From: Salmonella enterica subsp. arizonae
Lineage (GTDB): Bacteria > Pseudomonadota > Gammaproteobacteria > Enterobacterales > Enterobacteriaceae
Assembly: GCF_008692845.1 (NCBI RefSeq)
Contig: NZ_VXJW01000014.1
Span: 1-64,000 of the forward strand
Direction of reading: 5' to 3'
Length of the DNA stretch: 64,000 bases
Part shown: one piece after another, positions 1 to 15,258 of the stretch
Layout of the letters: every line of letters begins with the position of its first letter
Position numbering within the stretch: the stretch's first letter is position 1
Translations under genes and position numbers: made by a program
The notes under the pieces: generated by a model
Databases searched by the model: none
What the model saw: the letters and a program-made list of their open reading frames with translations, nothing else
What the model was told of the DNA's origin: nothing

Positions 1-8
1 CGGCTGAA

Positions 9-178
9 TTTATCCGAAGTCTCCGGAAAGACGAAGATCTCTGATTTAGCACTGTACTGAATTTGGGCCAGGGTCAGAAAGACGAAGATCTCTGATTTAG
101 CACTGTACTGAATTTGGGCCAGGGTCATTTATCCGAAGTCTACAGAAAGACGAAGGCACTGATTTTGGGCCAAGGTCA
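9..178. repeat. Tandem 51-bp repeats upstream of gnd
   Basis: Two identical 51-bp units lie head to tail at 26-76 and 77-127. A diverged third unit follows at about 128-178 (it shares the openings TTTATCCGAAGTCT and GAAAGACGAAG and the ending TTTTGGGCCAAGGTCA), and part of the same 5' segment also precedes the first unit at 9-25. No reading frame of note is present. In Salmonella the DNA before gnd is the end of the O-antigen gene cluster, where insertion-sequence and recombination remnants are common; I do not recognise the element from which these repeats derive. Confidence 0.85.
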
Positions 179-269
179 GCAGCTTTTTAGGCATAAGTAA
201 GTTAACATCTAAGTCACATTTCAAGCCGCGCACTCGTCGCGCGGTGACCACACTTGACAGGAGTATGTA

Positions 270-1676
270 ATGTCCAAGCAACAGATCGGCGTCGTCGGTA
301 TGGCAGTGATGGGGCGTAACCTCGCGCTCAACATCGAAAGCCGTGGTTATACCGTCTCCGTTTTCAACCGCTCCCGTGAAAAGACCGAAGAAGTGATTGC
401 CGAGAATCCCGGCAAAAAACTGGTGCCTTATTACACGGTGAAAGAGTTCGTTGAATCCCTTGAAACGCCTCGTCGTATCCTGTTAATGGTGAAAGCGGGC
501 GCAGGTACTGACGCAACCATCGATTCGCTGAAACCGTATCTGGAAAAAGGCGATATCATTATTGATGGCGGTAACACCTTCTTCCAGGACACAATCCGTC
601 GCAATCGCGAGCTGTCTGCTGAGGGTTTTAACTTTATCGGTACCGGTGTTTCCGGTGGCGAAGAGGGCGCGTTGAAAGGACCGTCCATTATGCCTGGCGG
701 TCAGAAAGATGCCTATGAACTGGTGGCGCCGATTCTGACGAAGATTGCTGCCGTGGCGGAAGATGGCGAACCGTGCGTGACCTACATCGGTGCCGATGGC
801 GCGGGTCACTATGTGAAAATGGTTCATAATGGTATTGAATATGGCGATATGCAGCTTATCGCTGAAGCCTATTCCCTGCTGAAAGGTGGCCTGAACCTCA
901 GCAATGAAGAGTTGGCGAGCACCTTTACCGAGTGGAATAACGGCGAGCTGAGCAGTTATCTGATCGACATCACCAAAGACATCTTCACTAAAAAAGATGA
1001 AGACGGAAACTATCTGGTAGATGTCATTCTCGATGAGGCCGCCAACAAAGGGACCGGTAAATGGACCAGCCAGAGCGCGCTGGATCTTGGCGAACCGCTG
1101 TCGCTGATTACCGAATCCGTCTTTGCGCGTTACATCTCTTCGCTGAAAGCGCAACGTGTCGCCGCGTCTAAAGTGCTCTCCGGGCCGAAAGCGCAGCCTG
1201 TGGGTGACAAAGCGGAATTTATCGAGAAAGTGCGTCGCGCGCTGTATCTCGGCAAGATCGTTTCCTATGCGCAGGGCTTCTCGCAGTTACGCGCTGCGTC
1301 TGAGGAATACCACTGGGATCTGAACTACGGCGAGATCGCCAAAATTTTCCGTGCGGGCTGTATTATTCGCGCTCAGTTCCTGCAAAAGATCACCGATGCT
1401 TACGCAGAAAACGCCGGTATCGCTAACCTGCTGTTAGCGCCTTACTTCAGGAAAATTGCTGATGAGTACCAGCAGGCGCTGCGCGATGTCGTGGCTTACG
1501 CAGTGCAGAACGGCATTCCTGTTCCGACATTCTCTGCCGCGGTGGCCTACTATGACAGCTATCGTGCCGCGGTACTGCCAGCTAACCTGATTCAGGCGCA
1601 GCGTGACTATTTTGGTGCGCACACCTATAAACGTACTGATAAAGATGGTATTTTCCATACCGAATGGTTGGAATAA
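270..1676 (+). CDS. gnd: 6-phosphogluconate dehydrogenase, decarboxylating
   Basis: Cytosolic enzyme of the oxidative pentose phosphate pathway; it converts 6-phosphogluconate and NADP+ to ribulose 5-phosphate, CO2 and NADPH. The 468-residue length is that of enterobacterial Gnd. The N-terminus carries the NADP-binding GxAxxGxN motif ([13 protein letters not shown]); the substrate-binding HNGIEYGD motif lies near residue 187 and [12 protein letters not shown] near 260. The ATG follows an AGGAG ribosome site (CAGGAGTATGTAATG). The gene borders the O-antigen cluster, a position known for recombination hitch-hiking. A strong terminator follows at 1694. Confidence 0.98.
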   Translation: MSKQQIGVVGMAVMGRNLALNIESRGYTVSVFNRSREKTEEVIAENPGKKLVPYYTVKEFVESLETPRRILLMVKAGAGTDATIDSLKPYLEKGDIIIDGGNTFFQDTIRRNRELSAEGFNFIGTGVSGGEEGALKGPSIMPGGQKDAYELVAPILTKIAAVAEDGEPCVTYIGADGAGHYVKMVHNGIEYGDMQLIAEAYSLLKGGLNLSNEELASTFTEWNNGELSSYLIDITKDIFTKKDEDGNYLVDVILDEAANKGTGKWTSQSALDLGEPLSLITESVFARYISSLKAQRVAASKVLSGPKAQPVGDKAEFIEKVRRALYLGKIVSYAQGFSQLRAASEEYHWDLNYGEIAKIFRAGCIIRAQFLQKITDAYAENAGIANLLLAPYFRKIADEYQQALRDVVAYAVQNGIPVPTFSAAVAYYDSYRAAVLPANLIQAQRDYFGAHTYKRTDKDGIFHTEWLE

Positions 1677-1693
1677 TTTCTGCCAGCTTGTTT

Positions 1694-1723
1694 AAGCCCG
1701 GCTTAATGCCGGGCTTTTTTTTA
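1694..1723 (+). terminator. Rho-independent terminator of gnd
   Basis: AAGCCCGGC-TTAAT-GCCGGGCTT stem followed by a run of eight T, beginning 17 bp after the gnd stop codon. Confidence 0.9.
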
Positions 1724-1911
1724 TCTATATTCTTATTGATTTATCGCGTTTGCTTAATATTAACTTAATAATCTGTGTTTATCGTAATGAAGATAATCTG
1801 AATTGTTCTCGTCTGCGTTGCAGTTTATTTACTCAGGCGCTAAAACTTTAATATCTTATCAGGATGCGAATACATCATGATTCATCATTAAGTTAATTCT
1901 GAGAGTAAATA

Positions 1912-3078
1912 ATGAAAATCACGATATCCGGGACGGGTTATGTAGGCTTGTCTAATGGTTTGCTTATTGCACAACACCACGATGTGGTGGCGTTAGACAT
2001 TGTTCCTTCCCGTGTTGAACTGTTAAATGATCGGATATCTCCGATTGTTGATAAAGAAATTCAGCAATTTTTAAAGGACGATAATATCAGATTCAGAGCA
2101 ACGCTGGATAAGTTTGATGCGTACCAGAACGCAGATTACGTCATCATAGCTACGCCTACAGATTACGATCCAAAAACAAATTATTTTAATACGTCCAGTG
2201 TGGAATCGGTCATTCAGGATGTGGTAAGCATCAACCCTGCAGCTGTTATGATTATTAAGTCTACGGTACCGGTAGGCTTCACTGCGGCAATGCGTCGGCA
2301 GTTTGCGACAGAAAATATCATTTTCTCCCCGGAATTTTTACGTGAAGGTAAAGCGCTTTACGATAACCTTTATCCTTCACGTATCGTTATTGGCGAGCAG
2401 TCTGATCGCGCCAGAGAATTTGCCGCGTTACTCCAGGAAGGGGCTATTAAGCAGGGTATTCCAACGCTGTTTACAGACTCTAGTGAAGCGGAAGCCATTA
2501 AACTTTTTGCCAATACTTACCTCGCCATGCGAGTCGCTTATTTTAACGAATTAGACAGTTATGCTGAAACGTTAGGATTAAATACCCGACAAATTATTGA
2601 AGGGGTGTGCCTCGACCCGCGTATTGGTAATCATTACAATAATCCCTCGTTTGGTTATGGCGGATATTGCTTGCCAAAAGATACCAAACAGTTGCTGGCT
2701 AATTATCAGTCGGTACCTAATAATATTATCTCCGCCATCGTTGAAGCAAACCGTACGCGTAAAGATTTTATTGCCGATGCTATCCTCTCCAGAAAGCCAA
2801 AAGTGGTGGGAATTTTTCGCCTGATCATGAAGAGTGACTCCGATAATTTCCGCGCCTCATCGATTCAGGGGATCATGAAGCGCATTAAAGCGAAAGGCGT
2901 AGAGGTCATCATCTATGAACCCGTAATGAAAGAAGATACTTTCTTTAACACTCGCCTTGAACGTGATTTGCGCTGTTTTAAACAGCAGGCGGATGTCATT
3001 ATTTCCAACAGGATGGCGACAGAGCTTTCGGATGTCGCTGAAAAAGTGTATACCCGCGATCTTTTCGGTAGTGACTAA
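1912..3078 (+). CDS. ugd: UDP-glucose 6-dehydrogenase
   Basis: Oxidises UDP-glucose to UDP-glucuronate with two NAD+, supplying precursors for 4-aminoarabinose modification of lipid A, colanic acid and related polymers. At 388 residues it is the usual length. The Rossmann motif [10 protein letters not shown] is at residues 7-16, and the catalytic cysteine is Cys253 in [14 protein letters not shown]. It stands alone between gnd and wzzB with AT-rich intergenic DNA (1677-1911) upstream, where the Rcs, PhoP and PmrA control known for this gene would act; I did not resolve individual sites. A short GC hairpin at 3085-3107 follows without a T run. Confidence 0.97.
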   Translation: MKITISGTGYVGLSNGLLIAQHHDVVALDIVPSRVELLNDRISPIVDKEIQQFLKDDNIRFRATLDKFDAYQNADYVIIATPTDYDPKTNYFNTSSVESVIQDVVSINPAAVMIIKSTVPVGFTAAMRRQFATENIIFSPEFLREGKALYDNLYPSRIVIGEQSDRAREFAALLQEGAIKQGIPTLFTDSSEAEAIKLFANTYLAMRVAYFNELDSYAETLGLNTRQIIEGVCLDPRIGNHYNNPSFGYGGYCLPKDTKQLLANYQSVPNNIISAIVEANRTRKDFIADAILSRKPKVVGIFRLIMKSDSDNFRASSIQGIMKRIKAKGVEVIIYEPVMKEDTFFNTRLERDLRCFKQQADVIISNRMATELSDVAEKVYTRDLFGSD

Positions 3079-3223
3079 TAAAGAACCGGGGCTTGATAAG
3101 TCCCGGTGATTCATTGACCAAATAAATGGAAAAAAATATCTGTTTTTATCATTAATCCTATAGCATCTATTTTAGTTATGACTACACTATTTCCAGCTTC
3201 ATCCTTTTTTAATTAGGGTATCT

Positions 3224-4207
3224 ATGACAGTGGATAATAATACGTTTTCCGGGCGTGGGAACGATCCGGAACAGATTGATTTGATTGATTTATTACTACA
3301 GTTGTGGCGTGGGAAGATGACCATTATTGTAGCTGTTATTATCGCCATTTTACTGGCGGTAGGCTATCTGATGATAGCCAAAGAAAAATGGACATCCACG
3401 GCGATTCTCACCCAACCCGATGCTGGGCAGGTTGCCACCTATACCAATGCGCTCAACGTCTTGTATGGCGGGAATGCCCCCAAAATTTCGGAGGTTCAGA
3501 CAAATTTTATAAGCCGCTTTAGCGCGGCGTTTTCCGCATTGGCGGAAGCGCTGGATAATCAAAAAGTACCGGAAAAGCTCACCATTGAACAGTCGGTAAA
3601 AGGGCAGGCGCTGCCGCTCTCGGTTTCTTACGTGAGTAACACCGCTGAAGGGGCGCAGCGTCGGCTGGCGGAATATATCCAACAGGTGGACGAAGAGGTC
3701 GCGAAGGAACTGGAAGTTGACCTTAAAGATAACATCACGCTGCAAACCAAAACGTTGCAGGAGTCCCTTGAAACGCAGGAAGTGGTGGCGCAGGAGCAAA
3801 AAGATCTGCGTATTAAGCAAATCGAAGAAGCGTTGCGCTACGCGGATGAAGCCAAAATCACGCAGCCGCAGATTCAGCAAACCCAGGATGTTACCCAGGA
3901 TACCATGTTCCTGCTGGGGAGCGATGCGCTAAAATCGATGATACAGAACGAAGCGACGCGTCCACTGGTCTTTTCACCGGCCTATTACCAGACGAAGCAG
4001 ACTCTGCTGGATATTAAAAATCTGAAAGTGACTGCCGATACGGTGCATGTCTATCGTTATGTAATGAAACCAACGCTGCCGGTTCGTCGCGATAGCCCGA
4101 AAAAAGCCATTACCCTTGTGCTGGCTGTATTACTGGGGGGGATGATCGGCGCCGGAATTGTGCTGGGACGTAATGCGCTACGTAGCTATAAGCCAAAAGC
4201 CTTGTAA
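3224..4207 (+). CDS. wzzB: O-antigen chain length determinant WzzB
   Basis: Inner-membrane polysaccharide co-polymerase that sets the modal length of LPS O-antigen made by the Wzy pathway. The protein has 327 residues, with transmembrane segments near residues 32-53 (MTIIVAVIIAILLAVGYLMI) and 295-315 (ITLVLAVLLGGMIGAGIVLG). The periplasmic region between them is rich in coiled-coil-like Glu/Gln/Lys stretches around 160-225, as expected of the Wzz family. A run of seven G lies within the second membrane segment (4135-4141). It converges with hisIE across a shared terminator. Confidence 0.96.
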   Translation: MTVDNNTFSGRGNDPEQIDLIDLLLQLWRGKMTIIVAVIIAILLAVGYLMIAKEKWTSTAILTQPDAGQVATYTNALNVLYGGNAPKISEVQTNFISRFSAAFSALAEALDNQKVPEKLTIEQSVKGQALPLSVSYVSNTAEGAQRRLAEYIQQVDEEVAKELEVDLKDNITLQTKTLQESLETQEVVAQEQKDLRIKQIEEALRYADEAKITQPQIQQTQDVTQDTMFLLGSDALKSMIQNEATRPLVFSPAYYQTKQTLLDIKNLKVTADTVHVYRYVMKPTLPVRRDSPKKAITLVLAVLLGGMIGAGIVLGRNALRSYKPKAL

Positions 4208-4213
4208 GTTTCT

Positions 4214-4241
4214 TTGCCGGATGGCGGCTATCCAGCCTACG
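4214..4241. repeat. REP-like palindromic element
   Basis: TGCCGGATGGCGGC and TATCCAGCCTACGG resemble the two arms of enterobacterial REP (palindromic unit) sequences. It lies in the convergent gap between wzzB and hisIE, the usual place for such elements. Confidence 0.6.
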
Positions 4242-4258
4242 GAACGCAAAATTCCACC

Positions 4259-4288
4259 AAAAAACCGGGCGTTGCCCGGTTTTTTTTT
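4259..4288. terminator. Bidirectional terminator between wzzB and hisIE
   Basis: AAAAAACCGGGC-GTT-GCCCGGTTTTTT with T runs on both strands, so it can end wzzB transcripts on the plus strand and the his operon on the minus strand. Confidence 0.9.
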
Positions 4289-4292
4289 ACAC

Positions 4293-4897
4293 TTATTGAT
4301 GGCGCTTACGAAGATTATTAATCACGGTGGTAAGATTAAGATCCTGATCCTGCAACAGCACCAGCAAGTGATACATCAAATCAGACGCTTCGTTAGTCAG
4401 CTCAACACGATCGTTGACGGTTGCCGCCAGCGCGGTTTCTACACCTTCTTCGCCGACCTTTTGCGCAATACGTTTGGTACCGCTGGAGTACAGTTTCGCC
4501 GTATACGAGCTGGCCGGATCGGCGGTTTTGCGCTCTGCCAGCAGTTGCTCCAGTTGGTAGAGAAATAACCACTGATGGCTGGCGTCGCCAAAGCAGCTAT
4601 TGGTGCCTTTGTGGCAGGTCGGCCCAACAGGATTTGCCAGCACCAGTAGCGTGTCGTTGTCGCAATCCGGCGCAATGCTAGCCACCTTCAGCACATGGCC
4701 TGAAGTTTCACCTTTAGTCCACAAACGCTGTTTTGTGCGTGAGAAGAAAGTAACGTTGCCGGATTCAATGGTCTTGTCCAGCGCTTGTGGATTCATGTAA
4801 CCCAGCATTAATACTTCGCCAGATACCGCATGTTGCACGATGGCTGGCATCATGCCGTCAGTTTTTTCCCAGTCCAGCTCGCGGCGTTGTTGCTCTG

Positions 4898-4904
<7 letters not shown>
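4293..4904 (-). CDS. hisI: Bifunctional phosphoribosyl-AMP cyclohydrolase / phosphoribosyl-ATP pyrophosphatase
   Basis: Catalyses steps 2 and 3 of histidine biosynthesis (also called hisIE). The N-terminal cyclohydrolase domain (about 1-112) holds the metal-binding DCDND and the CHKGTNSCF cysteines; the C-terminal pyrophosphatase domain (about 115-203) has the Glu-rich [11 protein letters not shown] helix motif. At 203 residues the length is normal. It is the last gene of the operon and overlaps the end of hisF by 7 bp. Confidence 0.97.
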
Positions 4905-10427
<5,523 letters not shown>

Positions 10428-10432
10428 GGTTT

Positions 10433-11332
10433 TTACTCCATCATCTTCTCGATCGGCAGCACCAGAATCGAGCTGGCGCCAAGCGCTTTCAGTTTCTCCA
10501 TGGTTTCCCAGAAGAGAGTCTCACTACTGACCATGTGCATCGCCACGCGCTGTTGCTCGCCCGCCAGCGGCAGAATCGTTGGTCGCTCGGCGCCTGGCAA
10601 CAGGGCGATAACCTCTTCCAGGCGTTCGCTCGGCGCGTGCATCATGATGTATTTCGATTCGCGCGCCTGAATCACGCCCTGAATACGGGTCAGCAATTTA
10701 TCGATCAGTTGTTGCTTACTCTCCGCTATTTCACCGTCGCGCTGGATAAGACAAGCTTTAGAGCGATAGATAACTTCGACTTCACGCAGGCCGTTAGCTT
10801 CAAGCGTCGCGCCGGTAGAGACTAAATCGCAGATAGCATCGGCCAGTCCCGCGCGCGGAGCGACTTCGACCGAGCCATTTAACAGACAGGATTTAAAAGA
10901 GACGCCTTTCTGGTCAAGGTAACGTTTGAGGAGATGCGGATAAGAGGTGGCGATACGTTTACCCTCCAGCGCCACCGGGCCGTCCCAGGCTTCGTCAACC
11001 GGCGTCGCCAGCGACAGGCGGCAGCCGCCGAAGTCAAGACGGCGCAGGGTAAAATAGCGCGGATCTTCGCCCTGCGCGCGGCGGTTAAGCAGCTCTTCTT
11101 CCAGTACGTTCTCGCCAATAATGCCGAGATCGACCACGCCATCCATTACCAGACCCGGAATGTCATCATCACGCACGCGCAGGATATCAATCGGCATATT
11201 CTCCGCCATCGCAATCAGGCGCTGGGTGTGTAAATTAATTTTTATGCCGCAGCGGGCCAGCAATTCTCGTGAATCATCGCTTAAACGACCTGATTTCTGA
11301 ATAGCTATGCGTAAGCGGGTGTTGTCTAACAT
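10433..11332 (-). CDS. hisG: ATP phosphoribosyltransferase (long form)
   Basis: First, committed and feedback-inhibited step of histidine synthesis, joining ATP and PRPP. The 299-residue long form includes the C-terminal ACT-like regulatory domain (about 225-299) that binds histidine; the PRPP loop is [14 protein letters not shown]. It is the first structural gene after the hisL leader and attenuator. Confidence 0.97.
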   Translation of the reverse strand: MLDNTRLRIAIQKSGRLSDDSRELLARCGIKINLHTQRLIAMAENMPIDILRVRDDDIPGLVMDGVVDLGIIGENVLEEELLNRRAQGEDPRYFTLRRLDFGGCRLSLATPVDEAWDGPVALEGKRIATSYPHLLKRYLDQKGVSFKSCLLNGSVEVAPRAGLADAICDLVSTGATLEANGLREVEVIYRSKACLIQRDGEIAESKQQLIDKLLTRIQGVIQARESKYIMMHAPSERLEEVIALLPGAERPTILPLAGEQQRVAMHMVSSETLFWETMEKLKALGASSILVLPIEKMME

Positions 11333-11377
11333 TTTGTGTTCCTCTTTATCCTGTCTGAACCGGTCTGTATCGCGCGC

Positions 11378-11414
11378 TAAAAAAAAGCCCCCGGAAGATG
11401 ATCTTCCGGGGGCT
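11378..11414 (-). terminator. his operon attenuator
   Basis: On the minus strand AGCCCCCGGAAGAT pairs with ATCTTCCGGGGGCT, followed by a run of eight T (the A run at 11379-11386 on the plus strand). It lies between hisL and hisG. In the known mechanism, slow translation of the leader His codons prevents this hairpin from forming and lets transcription proceed into hisG. Confidence 0.95.
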
Positions 11415-11477
11415 TTCTCATGCGTTCATGCACCACTGGAAGATCTGAATGTCTCCCAGCACACATCGCCTGAAAGA

Positions 11478-11528
11478 CTAGTCAGGGTGATGGTGATGAT
11501 GGTGGTGTTTAAATTGAACGCGTGTCAT
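11478..11528 (-). CDS. hisL: his operon leader peptide
   Basis: A 16-residue leader peptide, MTRVQFKHHHHHHHPD, with seven consecutive histidine codons (CAC CAC CAT CAT CAC CAT CAC) read on the minus strand. Ribosome stalling on these codons senses charged histidyl-tRNA and controls the downstream attenuator. It is too short for ordinary gene finders, but the sequence is unmistakable. Confidence 0.98.
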   Translation of the reverse strand: MTRVQFKHHHHHHHPD

Positions 11529-11566
11529 AAAAATTCCGATGAATGCTTATTCATTTTATGCCTCTT

Positions 11567-11596
11567 AACCTAAACCACTTTTACGCCTTAAAGCAA
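11567..11596 (-). promoter_or_regulatory. his operon promoter
   Basis: On the minus strand, -35 TTGCTT (11591-11596) and -10 TAGGTT (11567-11572) are separated by 18 bp and lie shortly upstream of hisL. These hexamers match the well-studied Salmonella his promoter. A GC-rich discriminator is not apparent; the stretch after the -10 is AT-rich, as expected for a stringent-response-activated promoter. Confidence 0.85.
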
Positions 11597-11690
11597 GCGC
11601 TTTTTTCATTTCGTATTTATAGTATGAATTGTCAGTCACGGCGGGCTAGCGTAGCCTTATGTATAAGGCGTTAAAGTCAGGAGAAAATGG

Positions 11691-12515
11691 ATGAAAAAGG
11701 TCGCAATTGTCGGTTTAGGTTGGTTAGGCATGCCGCTGGCAATGTCGCTGGCAGCGAGAGGCTGGCAGGTTACCGGCAGCAAAACCACCCTTGACGGGGT
11801 GGAAGCGGCCCGTATGAGTGGCATTGAAAGCTATCCGCTGCGTCTGGAGCCGGAGCTGGTCTGTGAAGCAGATGATCTTGACGCTCTGCTGGATGTCGAT
11901 GCACTGGTGATAACGCTACCCGCGCGTCGTAGCGGGCCGGGAGAGGATTTTTATCTGCAGGCGATGCAGGAGCTGGTCGACAGCGCGCTGGCATACCGTA
12001 TCCCGCGTATCATTTTTACCAGTTCGACATCTGTTTACGGCGATGTGCAAGGCGTGGTGAAAGAGAATACGCCGCGTAATCCGGTAACGGCCAGTGGGCG
12101 TACCCTGAAGGAACTGGAAGACTGGCTGCACAACCTGCCGGGCACGTCAGTGGATATTCTGCGGCTGGCGGGGTTGGTCGGGCCGGGACGGCATCCCGGA
12201 CGTTTCTTTGCCGGAAAAACCGCGCCGGATGGTCAACACGGAGTCAATCTGGTGCATCTTGAAGATGTAGTCTGCGCAATTACTCTCTTGCTACAGGCGC
12301 CGAAAGGGGGGCACATCTATAATATATGTGCGCCGGCGCACCCGGCACGCAACGTGTTCTATCCGCAAATGGCGCGCTTGCTGGGAATGGAGCCGCCGCA
12401 TTTTCGTGACGCGCCGGATAACGGCAAAGGGAAGGTTATCGACGGTAGCCGAATTTGTAATGAGCTTGGATTTGAATACCAGTATCCCGATCCGCTGGTG
12501 ATGCCGATGGAATGA
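11691..12515 (+). CDS. yeeZ: YeeZ, NAD(P)-binding epimerase-like protein
   Basis: A 274-residue member of the extended short-chain dehydrogenase / sugar epimerase superfamily; its physiological substrate is unknown. The N-terminus has a dinucleotide-binding glycine motif (VAIVGLGWLGMPLA), and TSSTSVYGDVQGVVKE includes the Tyr of the SDR site. The ATG follows CAGGAGAA. Transcribed away from the his operon, with hisL and this gene sharing the intergenic DNA 11529-11690. Confidence 0.92.
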   Translation: MKKVAIVGLGWLGMPLAMSLAARGWQVTGSKTTLDGVEAARMSGIESYPLRLEPELVCEADDLDALLDVDALVITLPARRSGPGEDFYLQAMQELVDSALAYRIPRIIFTSSTSVYGDVQGVVKENTPRNPVTASGRTLKELEDWLHNLPGTSVDILRLAGLVGPGRHPGRFFAGKTAPDGQHGVNLVHLEDVVCAITLLLQAPKGGHIYNICAPAHPARNVFYPQMARLLGMEPPHFRDAPDNGKGKVIDGSRICNELGFEYQYPDPLVMPME

Positions 12516-12560
12516 GTCGCTGTCCAGCAGGTGGTCTCCATATAGCGCAAGGGGACGAGT

Positions 12561-13480
12561 ATGAAACCACTGCTGGACGTTCTGCTTATTCTTGATGCGT
12601 TAGAATTAGAAAAAGAGGGCAGCTTCGCGGCGGCATCGGCAAAATTATTCAAAACGCCGTCCGCCCTCAGTTATACCGTTCATAAGCTGGAAAACGATCT
12701 TAATATCTAACAGCTCGACCGTAGCGGTCATCGCGCGAGATTTACGCGAGTCGGTAAGATGCTACTGGAAAAATGCCGTGAAGTGCTGCACACCGTTCGC
12801 GAGCTGAAAAAGCAGGCAATTAAACTGCATGAAGGCTGGGAGAACGAACCGGTCATCAGTGTGGATGATACCTTTCCCTTTTCTCTTCTGGCCCCGCTTA
12901 TTGACGCTTTTTATCAACGCCACAGCGTGACGCGCCTGAAATTTGTTAATGGCGTTCTCGGCGGCTCATGGGAGACGTTGACGCAGGGAGGGGCGGATAT
13001 CATCGTTAGCGCCATGCGCGCGCCGCCGGCAGACACCGGCTTTGGCTTTGCAAGCCTGGGCGCTCTTGAACTGGTGTTTGCTGTCGCTCCTCATCATCCT
13101 CTGGTTCATGAAGAGGAACCGCTTAGCCGCCAGACGATTAAACGCTTTCGCGCGATTGTGGTTGGCGATAGCGCCCATTCATCACGAACGACAGGATCTG
13201 AATTGCTCGACGCTCAGGAAGCGATTACGGTTTTTGATTTTAAAACCAAGCTGGAGCTGCAAATTAGCGGCCTGGGATGCGGCTATTTACCGCGTTATCT
13301 GGCGCAGCGATTTTGGAAAGCGGCGCGCTTATAGAGAAGAACGTGGTGGCGCAAATCGCCTATGAACCGGTATGTATTGTCTGGAATGGACAGGCCGCCG
13401 GGCTGGCCAGCGGCTGGTGGTGGGATGAAATTTTAGCAAATCATGCTATTGCTGGGGGGGATGCAAAATCGCCGATTTAA
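12561..13480 (+). pseudogene. yeeY: LysR-type regulator yeeY, broken by a stop codon and a frameshift
   Basis: The ATG at 12561 opens a helix-turn-helix (FAAASAKLFKTPSALSYTVH) typical of LysR regulators, but codon 50 is TAA (12708-12710), where a glutamine CAA would fit (NI-stop-QLDRSGHRARFT). The same frame then continues with a LysR effector-binding domain to about 13310. There a one-base loss in a T run shifts the C-terminus into another frame, which continues as LESGALIEKNVVAQIAYEPV and ends at 13480. A 191-residue fragment from 12759 could still be translated but lacks the DNA-binding domain. Both lesions would need repair for function, so I call it a pseudogene. Confidence 0.9.
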
Positions 13481-13582
13481 AAATCAATCGCTTATGAAAA
13501 ATAATTTTTTGATCGCGCTCTCATTCTCTTGTCATTTCACTTCAATTTAGGGCAGAATACGCCGCTTGCAAAAAATGACACT

Positions 13583-13616
13583 AACCGACGTTTTAATACG
13601 CGTCGGTTATTTTTTT
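13583..13616 (+). terminator. Terminator-like hairpin in the yoeI/plaP leader
   Basis: AACCGACG pairs with CGTCGGTT (13583-13590 with 13601-13608), followed by ATTTTTTT. It lies about 100 bp upstream of yoeI, on the coding strand. It could be an attenuator for yoeI-plaP, the 3' end of a small RNA, or a terminator for upstream transcription. Confidence 0.65.
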
Positions 13617-13713
13617 GCTTCAAACACATCATTCAATACCAAGAGGCCGGGCTTCGTACCGGATAGATACTTACTTAAAAATCGACAGTTGTTGTCGCTG
13701 AGGAATCCAGAAA

Positions 13714-13776
13714 ATGGGGCAATTTTTTGCTTACGCGACGGCATTCGCCGTAAAGGAGAATGACCATGTCGCATAA
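13714..13776 (+). CDS. yoeI: Small protein YoeI
   Basis: A 20-residue [23 protein letters not shown], that matches my memory of the E. coli small membrane protein YoeI exactly. Its N-terminal half is hydrophobic. It overlaps the start of plaP (ATG at 13766) in a different frame, so the two are likely translationally coupled; the plaP Shine-Dalgarno sequence lies inside yoeI. Confidence 0.9.
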   Translation: MGQFFAYATAFAVKENDHVA

Positions 13777-15124
13777 CGTTACTCCAAACACCTCTCGCGT
13801 GGAATTACGTAAAACGCTTACGTTAGTTCCGGTTGTAATGATGGGTCTTGCCTATATGCAGCCGATGACGCTGTTCGATACATTTGGTATCGTTTCAGGC
13901 CTCACTGACGGTCACGTACCGACGGCATATGCATTCGCGTTAATCGCGATTCTGTTTACGGCATTGAGCTACGGGAAACTGGTGCGTCGTTACCCTTCTG
14001 CGGGGTCGGCGTACACCTATGCCCAGAAATCCATCAGCCCGACCGTTGGCTTTATGGTGGGTTGGTCTTCTCTACTCGATTATCTGTTCGCGCCGATGAT
14101 CAACATTCTGTTGGCGAAAATTTATTTTGAAGCACTGGTGCCCTCCATTCCGTCATGGGTCTTTGTTGTGGCGCTGGTGGCCTTTATGACGGCCTTTAAC
14201 CTGCGTAGCCTTAAATCGGTCGCTAACTTCAACACCGTGATTGTGGTGTTGCAGGTGGTGCTGATTGCGGTCATCCTGGGTATGGTGGTTTATGGCGTAT
14301 TTGAAGGCGAAGGCGCCGGTACGCTGGCGAGTACCCGTCCGTTCTGGTCCGGCGATGCGCACGTTATCCCGATGATTACGGGGGCGACGATCCTGTGCTT
14401 CTCCTTTACCGGCTTTGACGGCATCAGTAACCTGTCGGAAGAGACCAAAGATGCTGAACGCGTGATCCCGCGTGCAATTTTCCTGACCGCGCTGATTGGC
14501 GGCCTGATCTTCATCTTTGCGACCTATTTCCTGCAACTGTATTTCCCGGATATTTCTCGCTTTAAAGATCCGGATGCGTCTCAGCCGGAAATCATGCTGT
14601 ACGTGGCGGGTAAAGCCTTCCAGGTGGGCGCGCTGATTTTCTCTACTATCACCGTACTGGCTTCCGGTATGGCGGCGCACGCAGGCGTAGCGCGCCTGAT
14701 GTACGTCATGGGGCGCGACGGCGTATTCCCGAAAAGCTTCTTCGGTTACGTTCATCCGAAATGGCGTACGCCAGCGATGAACATCATTCTGGTCGGGGCG
14801 ATCGCGCTGCTGGCGATTAATTTTGACCTGGTGATGGCGACGGCGCTGATTAACTTTGGCGCGCTGGTTGCGTTCACCTTCGTTAACCTGTCCGTGATTT
14901 CGCAGTTCTGGATCCGTGAGAAGCGTAATAAAACGTTGAAAGATCACTTCCAGTATCTGTTCCTGCCGATGTGCGGCGCGCTGACGGTTGGCGCGTTGTG
15001 GGTTAACCTGGAAGAGAGCTCAATGGTACTGGGCCTGATCTGGGCGGGTATCGGGCTGATTTATCTGGCGTGCGTCACCAAAAGCTTCCGCAACCCGGTT
15101 CCACAGTACGAAGATGTCGCGTAA
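13766..15124 (+). CDS. plaP: Putrescine importer, low affinity (APC family)
   Basis: Inner-membrane amino acid-polyamine-organocation transporter of 452 residues with about 12 hydrophobic segments. In E. coli PlaP (YeeF) imports putrescine by proton symport and influences surface motility. I choose the ATG of [16 protein letters not shown] because the GGAG at 13755 is 7 bp from it, whereas it is only 1 bp from the in-frame ATG at 13760. A terminator at 15148 follows. Confidence 0.93.
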   Translation: MSHNVTPNTSRVELRKTLTLVPVVMMGLAYMQPMTLFDTFGIVSGLTDGHVPTAYAFALIAILFTALSYGKLVRRYPSAGSAYTYAQKSISPTVGFMVGWSSLLDYLFAPMINILLAKIYFEALVPSIPSWVFVVALVAFMTAFNLRSLKSVANFNTVIVVLQVVLIAVILGMVVYGVFEGEGAGTLASTRPFWSGDAHVIPMITGATILCFSFTGFDGISNLSEETKDAERVIPRAIFLTALIGGLIFIFATYFLQLYFPDISRFKDPDASQPEIMLYVAGKAFQVGALIFSTITVLASGMAAHAGVARLMYVMGRDGVFPKSFFGYVHPKWRTPAMNIILVGAIALLAINFDLVMATALINFGALVAFTFVNLSVISQFWIREKRNKTLKDHFQYLFLPMCGALTVGALWVNLEESSMVLGLIWAGIGLIYLACVTKSFRNPVPQYEDVA

Positions 15125-15147
15125 TCGCGCGTATTATCGACAATAAC

Positions 15148-15176
15148 AAAACCGGAGGCAGTGCCTCCGGTTTTTT
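15148..15176 (+). terminator. Terminator after plaP
   Basis: AAAACCGGAGGCA-GTGCCTCCGGTTTTTT, a perfect GC-rich stem with a T run, 24 bp after the plaP stop; the A run on the other side may let it also serve sbcB from the minus strand. Confidence 0.9.
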
Positions 15177-15181
15177 CTCTG

Positions 15182-15212
15182 TTATCCGGCACGTTTGCCG
15201 GATGCGGCGTAA
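15182..15212. repeat. REP-like palindromic element
   Basis: TTATCCGGCACGTTTGCCGG followed by ATGCGGCGTAA has the inverted CCGGC and GCCGGATGCGGCG core of enterobacterial REP elements. It sits between the convergent plaP and sbcB. Confidence 0.75.
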
Positions 15213-15258
15213 ATATTTATCCGCTCTGGATTAACAATACCCGTCAGGCATTGGTCAA

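Noticed and set aside
483-1154. Long minus-strand frame of 223 codons inside gnd
   Set aside because: A mirror of a strongly biased coding frame; no ribosome site or family resemblance.
4135-4141. G7 run inside wzzB as a phase-variation tract
   Set aside because: It encodes a conserved Gly-Gly pair in the second membrane helix, and runs of seven also occur in cobS and in the yeeY remnant; a single G7 in a GC-richer gene is weak evidence.
13454-13460. G7 run in the yeeY remnant
   Set aside because: It lies at the very end of a gene already broken twice upstream, so slippage there has no obvious effect.
14153-14947. 264-codon minus-strand frame inside plaP
   Set aside because: A shadow of the transporter gene with Arg/Gln/His-rich composition and no known family.
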